Shown: positions 1 through 8,400 of the stretch, in pieces
Layout: every line of letters starts with the position of its first letter
Numbering within the stretch: the stretch's first letter is position 1
Assembly: GCA_039821555.1 (NCBI GenBank)
Contig: JBCBNX010000003.1
Coordinates: forward strand, 62,001 to 126,000
DNA from: Bacteroidota bacterium
GTDB lineage: Bacteria > Bacteroidota > Rhodothermia > Rhodothermales > Rubricoccaceae
Direction: 5' to 3'
Length of the DNA stretch: 64,000 nucleotides
The notes under the pieces: model-generated
The model's input: only the letters and a program-made list of their open reading frames with translations
Database searches by the model: none
Told to the model about the DNA's origin: nothing
Made by a program: the position numbers and the translations under genes

Positions 1-179
1 GGGGTGGATGCTCACAATACCCTGGCGGCTGTGCGCCCCTTGTCGGTCCGAATCGGGCCACCGTGCCGTGCTGAGCCGCCGCGCCGTGACAGCCCAACCC
101 CACGGGGTCCGCCGGGGGCGTCCCCACACCATGGGCACCGCCTCGTCTCAGTTCACCGTCACCTCGCAGGCCCCGGCGT
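1..179. other. Left-edge non-coding stretch
   Basis: This GC-rich segment lies downstream of the minus-strand response regulator at the window edge. The short open frames here have no recognisable motif, overlap each other and run into the regulator gene, so none is called. Nothing else is seen. Confidence 0.4.
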
Positions 180-830
180 TTACGTCCCGCTTTCGCTCTC
201 GACCCAGCGTACGGCGTGCTGCATTAGCTCAGTGCCCGAATCGAGGCTGAGCTTCGTCTTGATGCGCGCGCGGTAGCTCTCGACCGTTTTCACGGAGAGG
301 TGCAGCCGCTCCGCGATCTCGCGCGTGGGCAGCCCGCGCCCAGTCATCTCGAACACCTCCAGTTCGCGGTCCGAGAGCACCTCCAGCGGCGACTGCATCG
401 GGGCCTTGCGCCCGACGGCGGCCCCGAAGAGGAGCCGGTCCTTGAGGTCCTCGCTCATGTAGATCCCGCCGCGCAGCACGTGCCGAACAGCCTGGACGAT
501 CTCGTCGGCGGCCTCGACCTTCATCACGTAGCCTTTCGCTCCAGCGCGGACGGCGCGCTCGGCATAGAGTGCCTCGTCGTGGCGCGACACCACCAGGGTG
601 AGCAGGTCCGGCTTGAGCGCGAGTAGGTGCTTGAGCAGTTCGAGGCCGCTCATGCCAGGCAACGAGATGTCGATCAGCGCCACGTCGGGGTCGAGCGTGC
701 CGAACGCTTCGAGCGCCTCCTCGGCGCTGGCCGCCTGGCCGACGACGTCCAGGTCGGGCTCGGCGTTGAGCGTGAGCGCAAGCCCTTTGCGGAGGAGCGG
801 GTGGTCGTCAACGAGCAGGAGGCGAGTCAT
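180..830 (-). CDS. NarL/FixJ-type response regulator
   Basis: A two-component response regulator of 216 residues. The N-terminal receiver domain (about residues 1-120) starts with the acidic pair VDD, has the phospho-acceptor Asp54 in ALIDISLPG and a conserved Lys in KGYVMK. The C-terminal LuxR-type helix-turn-helix (about 148-210) carries the typical LSDRELEVFEM and REIAERLHLSVKTVESY segments, so it should bind DNA when phosphorylated. The ATG at 830 is chosen because it places MTRLLLVDDH directly at the receiver fold; the 30 residues upstream in the frame are Pro/Arg-rich and unlike the family. It lies 62 bp downstream of the kinase at 893-2482 on the same strand, a cognate pair. Target genes are unknown. 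Confidence 0.93.
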   Translation of the reverse strand: MTRLLLVDDHPLLRKGLALTLNAEPDLDVVGQAASAEEALEAFGTLDPDVALIDISLPGMSGLELLKHLLALKPDLLTLVVSRHDEALYAERAVRAGAKGYVMKVEAADEIVQAVRHVLRGGIYMSEDLKDRLLFGAAVGRKAPMQSPLEVLSDRELEVFEMTGRGLPTREIAERLHLSVKTVESYRARIKTKLSLDSGTELMQHAVRWVESESGT

Positions 831-892
831 GGCAGAGAGGTCGCTAAAGTCAGGGGGCGACGCGGGGCCCCAGGGACGAGGACGCGGGAAAG

Positions 893-2482
893 CTACGTGC
901 CGCGTACGGGGATGGTGCACAGCACGGTCGTGCCGCTCGTAGTGCCGGGACGGATTTCGAGGGCGCCCTGGGCGATGCGCGCGCGGTAGTGCATGATCCG
1001 CACGCCCATGCCCCGGTTCTCTTCCAGGCGGCTTGCTAGGCCTCCTGATCGCGGTTGGTCGGCGCCCCCAGAGCGAAGCGTCTCGCCGATGCCGACGCCA
1101 TCATCATCCACGCGCAGCCGCACCTGGTCCGTGCCGATGGCGAGCGTGATTGCCACGTGGTCGGCGCGCCCGTGCTGCACGGCATTGGAGACGGCCTCCT
1201 GGGCAATGCGAAACAGGTGGGCCGCGGCGGGCACCTCGGGCGCCTCGCCAATGTCCCCGGCGCGCGACCCTACAAAGTCGAACGTGCAGGTGATGCCGAA
1301 GAGCCGCTCAGCGTTGGCCGCGAGCCGCTTGAGCGCCGCAGCAAGCCCGTGCGCCTCCAACTCGACGGGCACGAGGCCGCGAGCCAGCGCGCGCGCGTAG
1401 CCGTCGGCGTCCTTGATAAGGCCTGCGAGCTCGGTGGCGTCGGCGGCCTCCGTGGAGCCGCTGGCTTCGAGTTGGCGGGCGAGGCCGCGCGCAATCAGGT
1501 GCGTCCCGGTGAGCATCTGCCCGAGGCCATCGTGCAGGTCCTGGCCGATGCGGCGGCGCTCCTCGTCGGCGATGCGCAGCACCTCGGCTTCGAGTTCGCG
1601 GCGTGCCGAGATGTCGCGGACGAGCCCCGTGAACGTACGCGTGCCGTCGGGCGTGCGGACCTCGCTGACCGACAGCTCCATGGGAAACGTGGAGCTGTCT
1701 TTGCGCCGCCCGCTCACCTCGCGCCCGATGCCGATGATGCGACGGTGGCCGGTTTCGCGGTAGGCTGCCATGTAGCCGTCGTGCTCGTCGCGGTAGGGCG
1801 GCGGCATGAGCACCTTCACGTTGCACCCGTACACTTCCTCGGTGGCGTAGCCGAAGATGCGCTCGGCCGCCGGGTTCATCGTGAGGATGCTGCCTCGCTC
1901 ATCGATGGTGATGATGCCGTCGACGGTCGCTTCCAGGATGGCGCGGCTCTGGGCTTCGCTGCGCTGGAGCAAGAGCGCAGCCTCACGCTGGCGCAACGCG
2001 ACGCCCAAGACGTTGCCTAGGGCTTGGAGGAGGGCCTGCTCGGCCTCGTAGAACGGACCTGAGCGCAGGGCGACGAACACGTCGGCAGGGGAGCGTTGCC
2101 CGTGGTCCTGCGGGTCGCTCACGGACTGTGCTGGCTGCCCCGCACGGACCGCCAGCGCGCAGTCCGCTGCCGACGCCTGCAGCACATCAGCGAGCGCGGA
2201 GGCAGCGTCGTCGGCAAGGGCCACGGGCTCGTCCTGATCCAGCGCCCGGCGAAGGTCGAGGCTCACAGCCGACGACAAGGGTTCGCCTGTGTCCTGCCCA
2301 TCGGGTCGCGGCACGAACTGCCCGTCGAGGCGGCTGCGCAGAAGCACCAGCGCGGACCACCCCGCCTGTTCGCGGCACGCTTCCGTCGCGGCGGCATAGA
2401 GGGTCGTCCAGGACTCGCCAGCCAGCGCGCGCTGGGCGAGCGCGAGCAACCAGGCAGCCGAATCAGGTGGGAGCGCATGCAT
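893..2482 (-). CDS. GAF/PAS sensor histidine kinase with FixL-like PAS domain
   Basis: A cytoplasmic-looking sensor kinase of 529 residues with no evident membrane segment. A GAF-like region (about 1-165) is followed by a PAS domain (about 180-295), a HisKA_3 dimerisation helix with phospho-His317 in IGQDLHDGLGQ, and an HATPase domain (N box RIAQEAVSNAVQHG, G box DDDGVGIG). The PAS core strongly resembles FixL: NVKVLMPPPYRDEHDGY and RRIIGIGREVSGRRKD put His234 and Arg254 where FixL has its proximal haem ligand and the O2-responsive Arg. The ATG at 2482 is chosen because upstream in-frame sequence is translated repeat. It pairs with the downstream response regulator. Haem binding is inferred, not shown. 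Confidence 0.9.
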   Translation of the reverse strand: MHALPPDSAAWLLALAQRALAGESWTTLYAAATEACREQAGWSALVLLRSRLDGQFVPRPDGQDTGEPLSSAVSLDLRRALDQDEPVALADDAASALADVLQASAADCALAVRAGQPAQSVSDPQDHGQRSPADVFVALRSGPFYEAEQALLQALGNVLGVALRQREAALLLQRSEAQSRAILEATVDGIITIDERGSILTMNPAAERIFGYATEEVYGCNVKVLMPPPYRDEHDGYMAAYRETGHRRIIGIGREVSGRRKDSSTFPMELSVSEVRTPDGTRTFTGLVRDISARRELEAEVLRIADEERRRIGQDLHDGLGQMLTGTHLIARGLARQLEASGSTEAADATELAGLIKDADGYARALARGLVPVELEAHGLAAALKRLAANAERLFGITCTFDFVGSRAGDIGEAPEVPAAAHLFRIAQEAVSNAVQHGRADHVAITLAIGTDQVRLRVDDDGVGIGETLRSGGADQPRSGGLASRLEENRGMGVRIMHYRARIAQGALEIRPGTTSGTTVLCTIPVRGT

Positions 2483-2498
2483 GGAGACCGCAGGAGGT

Positions 2499-2546
2499 AT
2501 CGAGGCTACAGGGAATCGAGGCCGCAGGGAATCGAGGCCACGGGCA
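2499..2546. repeat. 16-bp tandem repeat, 3 units
   Basis: Three adjacent copies of a 16-bp unit resembling ATCGAGGCCGCAGGGA lie just upstream of the kinase start, in the gap shared with the divergent EcsC-like gene. Units differ at a few positions. Confidence 0.8.
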
Positions 2547-2600
2547 TGGGAAACACGTACGTTGCGCCTGCAAGCTACGTTGCCGCTGCCGTTGCTTCGC

Positions 2601-2659
2601 GCACCACCCCGCACCACCCCGCACCGCCCCGCACCGCCCCGCCCCGCCCCGCACCGCAC
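2601..2659. repeat. 10-bp GC-rich tandem repeat
   Basis: About six 10-bp units of the form GCACCACCCC/GCACCGCCCC occupy the middle of the divergent gap 2483-2753. The rest of this gap shows a minus-strand TAGCTTG (-7-like) at 2571-2577 but no clear -33 partner. Confidence 0.8.
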
Positions 2660-2753
2660 GGCCGCGCGCGCAGGCGACGACGATGGCGAACCCCGCCGCT
2701 GACGCGTCCGTAGCACGCCCCGACGCCCTCTCTTCCTCTGCTTGGCCCTGCCC

Positions 2754-3413
2754 ATGAAGACGTTTCTCTTGCACACCCTCTACCCACGTGCCATAGACGG
2801 CCTGCCCGTGCTCGGCACCCCCGAGGCGTTCGCCCAGCCCTACGTGGAGAAGGTAGGGCCGAAGCGCGAGCGCGCCGAGCAGATGGTCCGCGCCCACCTC
2901 GCCGCAGCGAGCGCGACGGGCTTCGTGAGCGGCCTCGGAGGCTGGCTCACGCTGCCGATCACCATCCCGGCCAACCTCGCGGGCGTGGCGCTGGTCCAGC
3001 TCCACATGACGGCGGCCGTCGCCCACCTCGGTGGTCACACGCTCGGCGACCCGCACACGCAGGAGCGGATCGTAGGCTGCCTCATCGGCGACCCCGACCA
3101 CGAGACGGAGCGCCGCACCGAAGACGAGATGGTGGACCGCTTCGGGGTCAAATTCGCCGAGAAGGGCCTGCAGTTCGTGGCGACGCAGTCGTGGCAGCTG
3201 GCGAAGTATGCCACGAAGCGCTCGCTCACGAACCGGCTGGCGCGCCGCCTCCCGCTCGTCGGCGGCGTGATCGGAGGGCTGTCCGACCTCTACAACACCC
3301 GCATGGTCGCCCGGTGCGCGCTCGATACCTTCATCGAGTCCGGCGGACTCGCGGCACCGCACGCTGGCGACGGCCTCCCCGCAACCCCGGCCGACCTGGA
3401 ACCCGCCGTGTGA
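2754..3413 (+). CDS. EcsC-family-like protein
   Basis: A protein of 219 residues. The glycine-rich amphipathic segment around residues 55-75 (GFVSGLGGWLTLPITIPANL) and the C-terminal RRLPLVGGVIGGLSDLYNTR resemble the EcsC family, whose members are membrane-associated with an unclear role near ABC transporters and secretion. No catalytic motif is visible. The ATG at 2754 gives MKTFLLHTLYP; an in-frame start 12 bp upstream is also possible. It is divergent from the kinase and precedes two small paralogous genes on the same strand. The family assignment rests on motif shape only. Confidence 0.65.
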   Translation: MKTFLLHTLYPRAIDGLPVLGTPEAFAQPYVEKVGPKRERAEQMVRAHLAAASATGFVSGLGGWLTLPITIPANLAGVALVQLHMTAAVAHLGGHTLGDPHTQERIVGCLIGDPDHETERRTEDEMVDRFGVKFAEKGLQFVATQSWQLAKYATKRSLTNRLARRLPLVGGVIGGLSDLYNTRMVARCALDTFIESGGLAAPHAGDGLPATPADLEPAV

Positions 3414-3483
3414 CGCCGAGCCGTGGCTGCCTACCTTCACCGCCCCCCGTTACTCCAGAGCCTACGTCTTCTCCACCCCCTCG

Positions 3484-3861
3484 ATGTCGGTCGACACCCC
3501 CACTGCCGAGCCTCTCCGCACCGCGCTGAACGCCACGGTGCACGATCTGGAGCAGGGACTCCGGCAGCTTCCGCTCGCCAAGGCGATCAACCACCTCCGC
3601 GACTGGGAGCGCCATCTCCGCGCCACCGACCGCGGCGACCTCCTCCCCATCGCCGACGAGCTCGCGGGCCTGGATCGCTACCTGGCGGGCACGTCGCTCG
3701 ATGCCCGCGAGATCGGCGAGACGCTCGCCCGGCTGGGCGCGCAGACCCAGGGCGTTGCCGACACCGCCCCCGATGCCATGCGCAACGCGCTGCACCGGCT
3801 CGGTAGCATCCTACAGCGCACCGGCTACGCCCTCGCTGGCCGCACCGGTCCATCGCGCTGA
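3484..3861 (+). CDS. Hypothetical protein, paralogue A of tandem pair
   Basis: A soluble, largely helical protein of 125 residues with no family I recognise. It aligns by eye with the next gene: HLRDWERHLRATDRGDLLPIADEL here matches HWEAQCREAGVVAVADGL there, followed by REIGETLARL versus RAIGRALLDL and then a conserved tail, GSILQRTGYALAG versus GRVATGLRRAGTSLGG. The two genes therefore look like a local duplication. The 70 bp upstream separates it from the EcsC-like gene, so the three could be cotranscribed. Function unknown. Confidence 0.7.
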   Translation: MSVDTPTAEPLRTALNATVHDLEQGLRQLPLAKAINHLRDWERHLRATDRGDLLPIADELAGLDRYLAGTSLDAREIGETLARLGAQTQGVADTAPDAMRNALHRLGSILQRTGYALAGRTGPSR

Positions 3862-3910
3862 CCCTTCTCCCCTTCCTTTCCTCCATCGCCCTTCTTTTTG
3901 CACCTCCCCC

Positions 3911-4267
3911 ATGCCTGACACTTCCACCCAAGACACCGCCCTTCACGACCTCACCCAGACTGCCGACGCGCTCGACGCAGGCGTCACCTCGATGTATCCC
4001 AAGACAGCGATGGCCTCCATCGCGCACTGGGAAGCGCAGTGCCGGGAAGCTGGCGTGGTCGCGGTTGCAGACGGCCTCGTCACGCTGCGCGACGCCCTCA
4101 GCCAGGACCGCCTCGACGGCCGCGCGATCGGGCGGGCGCTGCTCGACCTCGCCGAGGCTACCGACGCAGCCGCCCCCGCCGACAACGAACCCCTCGCGTC
4201 CACGCTCGGACGCGTCGCCACGGGCCTCCGTCGCGCAGGGACCTCACTAGGCGGGGCGAAAGCGTAA
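3911..4267 (+). CDS. Hypothetical protein, paralogue B of tandem pair
   Basis: A helical protein of 118 residues paralogous to the gene 49 bp upstream. The ATG at 3911 is preferred because the paralogy starts close to it; longer in-frame upstream sequence runs through the preceding gene. There is no signal peptide, membrane segment or known motif. The C-terminal half keeps the pattern of an Ile-Gly helix followed by a Gly/Arg-rich tail. Function unknown. Confidence 0.7.
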   Translation: MPDTSTQDTALHDLTQTADALDAGVTSMYPKTAMASIAHWEAQCREAGVVAVADGLVTLRDALSQDRLDGRAIGRALLDLAEATDAAAPADNEPLASTLGRVATGLRRAGTSLGGAKA

Positions 4268-4301
4268 CAGCGCAGGTCTGCTTCGTGAGAGCGGTCCTTG
4301 C

Positions 4302-4565
4302 CTACGCCTCGGCCTGGGTGCCGAGCGGCGATGCAAGGCCGGGGTCCACGAACCGGCACATCCAGCGAGGTCCGTCGGGGCCGTAGCGACACCGCACAAA
4401 CTGCACCGCCAGCCGCCCGTCGGAGAAATGGATCGGGAGCCGGTGGTAGACCACCGCATCCGTCCGCTTCTGCATCCACGCTGCTGACAGCTGCGGGTGA
4501 TCGCCCAGCACGCCCACGAGTTCGGGCCACGACGCTTCGAAACCGGGGGCTAGACGGGTGGGCAT
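4302..4565 (-). CDS. Small hypothetical protein
   Basis: A frame of 87 residues convergent with the paralogue pair. It is Trp- and Arg-containing (SWPELVGVLGDHPQLSAAW, then alternating beta-like segments such as LAVQFVRCRYGPDGPRWMCR). I do not recognise a family. It is kept because its composition looks protein-like and nothing longer occupies either strand here. Confidence 0.5.
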   Translation of the reverse strand: MPTRLAPGFEASWPELVGVLGDHPQLSAAWMQKRTDAVVYHRLPIHFSDGRLAVQFVRCRYGPDGPRWMCRFVDPGLASPLGTQAEA

Positions 4566-4662
4566 GGCAACGTTCAGTGGGGCGTGCAGGAACGCAAAGG
4601 TTACCGACCAGCCCTACCAAATACTAGGCCGTTCAGCCTCGAACTAGGCCCGTGTGCGGCGG

Positions 4663-5319
4663 CTACGGCGCGGTGGCGTCGGCAGCGGCGGTTGCCCGGT
4701 CCGTCAGCGGGCGCAGGGCGAGGTAGCAGAGCGTCAGCAGCACCGAGAACAGCAGCGTCATCCCCACCGCCCTCGGGTGGCCGAACGGATCGAGGAGCGG
4801 AGCCGCCACGTCGCCCAGGAGCGCACCTGGAGCGGTGAGCACGTCCCACGAGTTCCAGCGGAGAACCCGCCCCAGGTAGACCCCGAAGCTGCCGAGCACC
4901 AGCGCGCCGACCGCGACCGACCAGCCCGCCCGAGCGCCATGCCAGCGCCGCACCGTGCCGTGCACCTCCGCCAGGGACACCATGCCGACCAGCATTCCGC
5001 TCCAGGCCGCCGCGAGCAGCAACACGAGATCGAACCAATACGGTGCCTCGGGACGCACTCGGAGGTGTACCAAGTCGGTGAGGATGTAGGGCGCGTTGGG
5101 GAAGAACAGAAGCCACGCGCTCCCCACGCCGAGAGCCAGCCACCCCGGCCTCTCAAAGCGGGCTAACCCACGGCTCAGCACCAGCGGGACTGAGGCTAGG
5201 AACAGGTTCCAGAGCAGGAAGGCGAACTGCAGATCGCCCGTCACGGCGATGCGTGCTGCGATGAGGGCGACCGCGAAGCCGACCGAAGCAACAACGAGGC
5301 GAGAAACGGGAGGGGGCAT
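4663..5319 (-). CDS. DUF1361 integral membrane protein
   Basis: A multi-pass inner-membrane protein of 218 residues with about six hydrophobic helices. The signature WLLFFPNAPYILTDLVHL (about residues 69-86) is the hallmark of DUF1361. The role of this family is not established. It is preceded by one of the best promoters in the window (5353-5382) overlapping a perfect palindrome, so its expression is probably switched by a repressor. It stands alone between a small hypothetical gene and the aminotransferase. Confidence 0.85.
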   Translation of the reverse strand: MPPPVSRLVVASVGFAVALIAARIAVTGDLQFAFLLWNLFLASVPLVLSRGLARFERPGWLALGVGSAWLLFFPNAPYILTDLVHLRVRPEAPYWFDLVLLLAAAWSGMLVGMVSLAEVHGTVRRWHGARAGWSVAVGALVLGSFGVYLGRVLRWNSWDVLTAPGALLGDVAAPLLDPFGHPRAVGMTLLFSVLLTLCYLALRPLTDRATAAADATAP

Positions 5320-5340
5320 GGAGAGCAGGTAGGTCTATTT

Positions 5341-5359
5341 TACTTTGATTTACAAAGTA
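5341..5359. promoter_or_regulatory. Palindromic operator candidate
   Basis: A perfect inverted repeat TACTTTG-ATTTA-CAAAGTA. One arm is the -7 element of the minus-strand promoter for the DUF1361 gene and the other lies just downstream of it, so a bound repressor would block transcription. No regulator gene is adjacent. Confidence 0.55.
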
Positions 5360-5382
5360 GTCTGACAAACCAACCTTGTCAA
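5353..5382 (-). promoter_or_regulatory. Bacteroidetes-type promoter of the DUF1361 gene
   Basis: On the minus strand a TTG (5382-5380) is followed after 20 nt by TACTTTG (5359-5353), a full match to the -33/-7 consensus TTG...TAnnTTTG. It lies 34 bp from the ATG at 5319. Confidence 0.75.
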
Positions 5383-5415
5383 CACGTTGCTACGCCTGCC
5401 CGTCTAGGGCCGTGG

Positions 5416-6588
5416 CTACGTGAGCATGCGCCGAAGCCGGGCGCACGCCTCTTCGAGGACCGGCATTTCCTTCGCATAGCAGAACCGCAAGAGGTAGCGC
5501 CCACGCTCAGGATCGGCGAAGAACGAGCGCCCCGCGACCGTCCCAACGCCCGCCTCGTCGATGAGGGTGCGGCTGGCGGCGTGGTCGTCCTCGAAGCCGG
5601 CGCGGCGCTCGGCGAGGGCGCGGGTGCCAGCCAGCACGTAGTACGCCCCCTGCGGCCAGTTGACCTCGAAGCCGCACGCCTCCAGCGTCTCGCACATCAG
5701 GGTGCGCTTAGCGGCGTAGTCGGCGAGCATCTGCGCGTAGTAGGCGTCCGGCATCGGGAGTGCGGCGGCGAGGCCGTGCTGAAGCGGCGCGGGCGCGCAG
5801 ATGTAGACGAGGTCGTTGACGAGTCCCATCTTCTCGATCACGGGGCGCGGCGCGACGGCGTAGCCCAGCCGCCACCCGGTCATGTTGAACGTCTTCGAGA
5901 AGCCTGAGAGCGTCACCGTCCGCTCGTACGCGCCCGGCAAGCTCGCCATGGAGACATGGCGGTGGTGGTCGTAGGTCATGTACTCATAGATCTCGTCGGT
6001 GACGAGCCAGAGGTCGTGCCGCTCGGCGAGCGCGAGCATCTGCAGGAGTTCGGCCTCGGTCCACACCTTGCCGCTCGGGTTGGCAGGCGTGCAGACGACG
6101 ACCGCCTTCGTGCGCGGCGTGATCGCGGCGGCGAGCGCATCGAAGTCGACGGCCCAGTCGGGGGCCTGCAGCGGGACCGCAACGGGCGTGACGCCGAAGA
6201 GCTTCAGGATGCCCGTGTGGTAGCCATAGAACGGCTCGAAGAGGATCACTTCGTCGCCCGGATTGCAGAGGGCGAGGACGGTCGCGGCGAAGGCCCCGGT
6301 GGACCCAGCGCTCACCATCACCTCGCCATCGTCCGTGGCCGGGATGCCGTTGAAGCGCTGCGCCTTGGCGAGGATGCCCTGTCGCAGCCGCGCGATGCCA
6401 TTATAGGCCGTGTAGATCGACTGATCGCCCTCGATGGCGGCGATGGCGCCCGTCTTGATCGGGTCGGGCGTGGGGAGGTCGCAGATGCCCTGCCCGAGGT
6501 TGAGGCCGTCGACGCGGCGGACGGCGGCGGTGACGGCGCGGATGTCGCTCTGGCGAAGCGCGTCGGTGCGAGTGGCGAGGGGTTTCAT
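5416..6588 (-). CDS. PLP-dependent class I/II aminotransferase
   Basis: A fold-type I aminotransferase of 390 residues. Motifs include GQGICDLPTP at the N-terminus, AYNGIARLRQGI, CTPANPSGKVWTEAEL for substrate and cofactor binding, VTDEIYEYM with the Asp that contacts the pyridine nitrogen, and LSGFSKTFNMTGWRLGY with the Schiff-base Lys. The sequence is closest in style to the aspartate/methionine/kynurenine-type group; substrate cannot be read from sequence. The ATG at 6588 (MKPLATRTDAL) is chosen over longer in-frame starts because the upstream translation crosses the interspersed repeat at 6655-6765. Confidence 0.92.
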   Translation of the reverse strand: MKPLATRTDALRQSDIRAVTAAVRRVDGLNLGQGICDLPTPDPIKTGAIAAIEGDQSIYTAYNGIARLRQGILAKAQRFNGIPATDDGEVMVSAGSTGAFAATVLALCNPGDEVILFEPFYGYHTGILKLFGVTPVAVPLQAPDWAVDFDALAAAITPRTKAVVVCTPANPSGKVWTEAELLQMLALAERHDLWLVTDEIYEYMTYDHHRHVSMASLPGAYERTVTLSGFSKTFNMTGWRLGYAVAPRPVIEKMGLVNDLVYICAPAPLQHGLAAALPMPDAYYAQMLADYAAKRTLMCETLEACGFEVNWPQGAYYVLAGTRALAERRAGFEDDHAASRTLIDEAGVGTVAGRSFFADPERGRYLLRFCYAKEMPVLEEACARLRRMLT

Positions 6589-6939
6589 GGGGTGACGGGA
6601 GGGGTTTGGGATTCTATGACGAACACCTATGGGGCACCCGTGCATCGTGCTTCGCTCGACTCCCCCTGTTCTCGCTCTCGCTCGAACTGTCCCCCTCACG
6701 CGTGAGGGGGGCAGCTTGGTCGCCTCCCCCGCCATTCGACGGGGCGCGTGCCAAGCGGGGGGAGCCGTACCAGCACCGGGTAGGGGCTTTGGGATCCAAC
6801 CTGAATGTCGGTACTCCCTCCCCCCTCCTCCCAACTCCCCATTGATGTCGGACACGCAACCTACCGGCTGGTCCGTTTGGGGGACGCGCGGGTCTAGCAA
6901 GCCCGCCTATCTTGCCTCGTCACCTTCCGACCCAATCGT
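6589..6939. other. Divergent intergenic region
   Basis: A 351-bp gap between the minus-strand aminotransferase and the plus-strand DUF4139 gene. It contains one copy of the GC-palindromic interspersed repeat (6655-6765) and a TATCTTG at 6908-6914 that could be the -7 element of the plus-strand gene, although no well-spaced -33 TTG is seen. Confidence 0.5.
6655..6765 (+). repeat. Interspersed palindromic repeat, copy 1
   Basis: The core hairpin at 6687-6714 pairs CTGTCCCCCTCACG with CGTGAGGGGGGCAG with a single mismatch. It is flanked by CTCCCC(C)..GTTCTC on the left and by CGGGGGGAG-like sequence on the right. The same arrangement recurs at 8401 and, inverted, at 20126. Confidence 0.85.
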
Positions 6940-8373
6940 ATGCGCCTCTTCGCTGTTGCCCTCCTGGCCCTCCTCGCCATGCCTGCTGCCGCTCAACCGT
7001 CCGTCATCTCGCAGCCTGAGAGCCAGGACGGCGTCGCGCTGACGGTCTACAACCAGAACTTCGCCGTCGTGCGCGAGGTGCGGCCGATCACGCTCGCGAA
7101 CGGCATAAACCGCGTCCGCTTCGAGGGCGTCGCGGCGCAGATCGACCCGACGAGTATTTCCTTGAAGTCGCTCACGGCGCCCAATAGCCTCGTCGTGCGC
7201 GAGCAGAACTACCAGTACGACCTCATCGGCACCAACTCGGTGCTCGACGCGGCCGTCGGCCAGCCGATCCGGCTCATCCGGCGGCTCGACGACGGGCAGA
7301 CCGTGACCGAGTCGGGCGTGCTCTTGAGCGTGCCCGGCCAGGGCCGCATCGTGCAACTCGACGACGGGCGCGTGCTCGTCAACCCCGAGGGCACCATCGA
7401 ACTGGCCTCGCTGCCGACGGGGCTGCTCAGCCGCCCGTCGCTGCTGTGGCTGCTCAACGCGGGCCGCGCGGGCGAGCACCGCGCCGAGGTGTCGTACATG
7501 ACCGAGGGCCTTGGCTGGAAGGCCGACTACGTGGCCGTCGTGAGCGAGGACGAGACAGAGGTGGACGTGACGGGCTGGGTGACGCTCAACAACCAGAGCG
7601 GCGCGACCTACCGCGACGCACGCTTGCAACTCATGGCAGGCGACGTACGCCGCGTGCAGGAGCCGATGCGCCGCGAGATGATGTTCGACATGATGGAAGT
7701 GCAGGCCGCCCGCGCGGCCCCTGCGTTCGAGGAGGAAGCCTTCTTCGAGTACCACCTCTACACGCTCGACGGCACGACGACGCTCGCCGAGCGCGAGACG
7801 AAGCAGATGAACCTACTCTCCGCCTCGGAGGTCGGCGTCCGGCGTCGGCTCATCTTCGACGGCTCGGGCACCTACTTCCCGTCGTACTCGACCCGCCGCC
7901 CCGGCGCAGGCGGCGCGACCAACGAGATGAGCGCCGCCATCGTCCTGGAGATGGAGAACAGCGAGGAGAACCGCATGGGGATGCCGCTGCCGAAGGGCAA
8001 GGTGCGTGTCTACAAGGCCGACCGCACCGGCGCGCTCCAGTTCGTCGGCGAGGACCTCATCGACCACACGCCGCGCAACGAGTTGGTCCGGCTCTACATC
8101 GGCGACGCCTTCGACGTGGTCGGCACGCGGCGGCAGGTCAACGAGCGCCGCATTTCCGACCGCGTCCGCGAGATCACCGTCGAGGTCGAGGTCCGCAACC
8201 GCAAGGAGACCGCCGCCGACGTGGCCGTCGTCGAGCGCCTCTACGCCGACTGGGAGATCACGCAATCGAGCCACGAGCACACGAAGCTCGACGCGCGCAC
8301 GGTAGAGTTCCCGCTGGAGGTCGGCCCGGATGAGACCGTGACGGTTCGCTACACCGCTCGGATTTCGTACTGA
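6940..8373 (+). CDS. Secreted DUF4139 domain protein
   Basis: A protein of 477 residues with a typical Sec signal peptide (MRLFAVALLALLAMPAAAQ). The mature part begins GVALTVYNQNFAVVREVRPI and continues with the long beta-rich DUF4139 region, including VTGWVTLNNQSGATYRDARLQLMAGDV and the C-terminal ITVEVEVRNRKETAADVAVVE. This periplasmic or surface family has no defined function. The stop codon overlaps an ATG (TGATG at 8371-8375) that opens the reading frame of the following NamZ-like gene, suggesting that the two were once translationally coupled. Confidence 0.88.
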   Translation: MRLFAVALLALLAMPAAAQPSVISQPESQDGVALTVYNQNFAVVREVRPITLANGINRVRFEGVAAQIDPTSISLKSLTAPNSLVVREQNYQYDLIGTNSVLDAAVGQPIRLIRRLDDGQTVTESGVLLSVPGQGRIVQLDDGRVLVNPEGTIELASLPTGLLSRPSLLWLLNAGRAGEHRAEVSYMTEGLGWKADYVAVVSEDETEVDVTGWVTLNNQSGATYRDARLQLMAGDVRRVQEPMRREMMFDMMEVQAARAAPAFEEEAFFEYHLYTLDGTTTLAERETKQMNLLSASEVGVRRRLIFDGSGTYFPSYSTRRPGAGGATNEMSAAIVLEMENSEENRMGMPLPKGKVRVYKADRTGALQFVGEDLIDHTPRNELVRLYIGDAFDVVGTRRQVNERRISDRVREITVEVEVRNRKETAADVAVVERLYADWEITQSSHEHTKLDARTVEFPLEVGPDETVTVRYTARISY

Positions 8374-8400
8374 TGCCTCGTCTCCCACTTCGAGCCGTGA

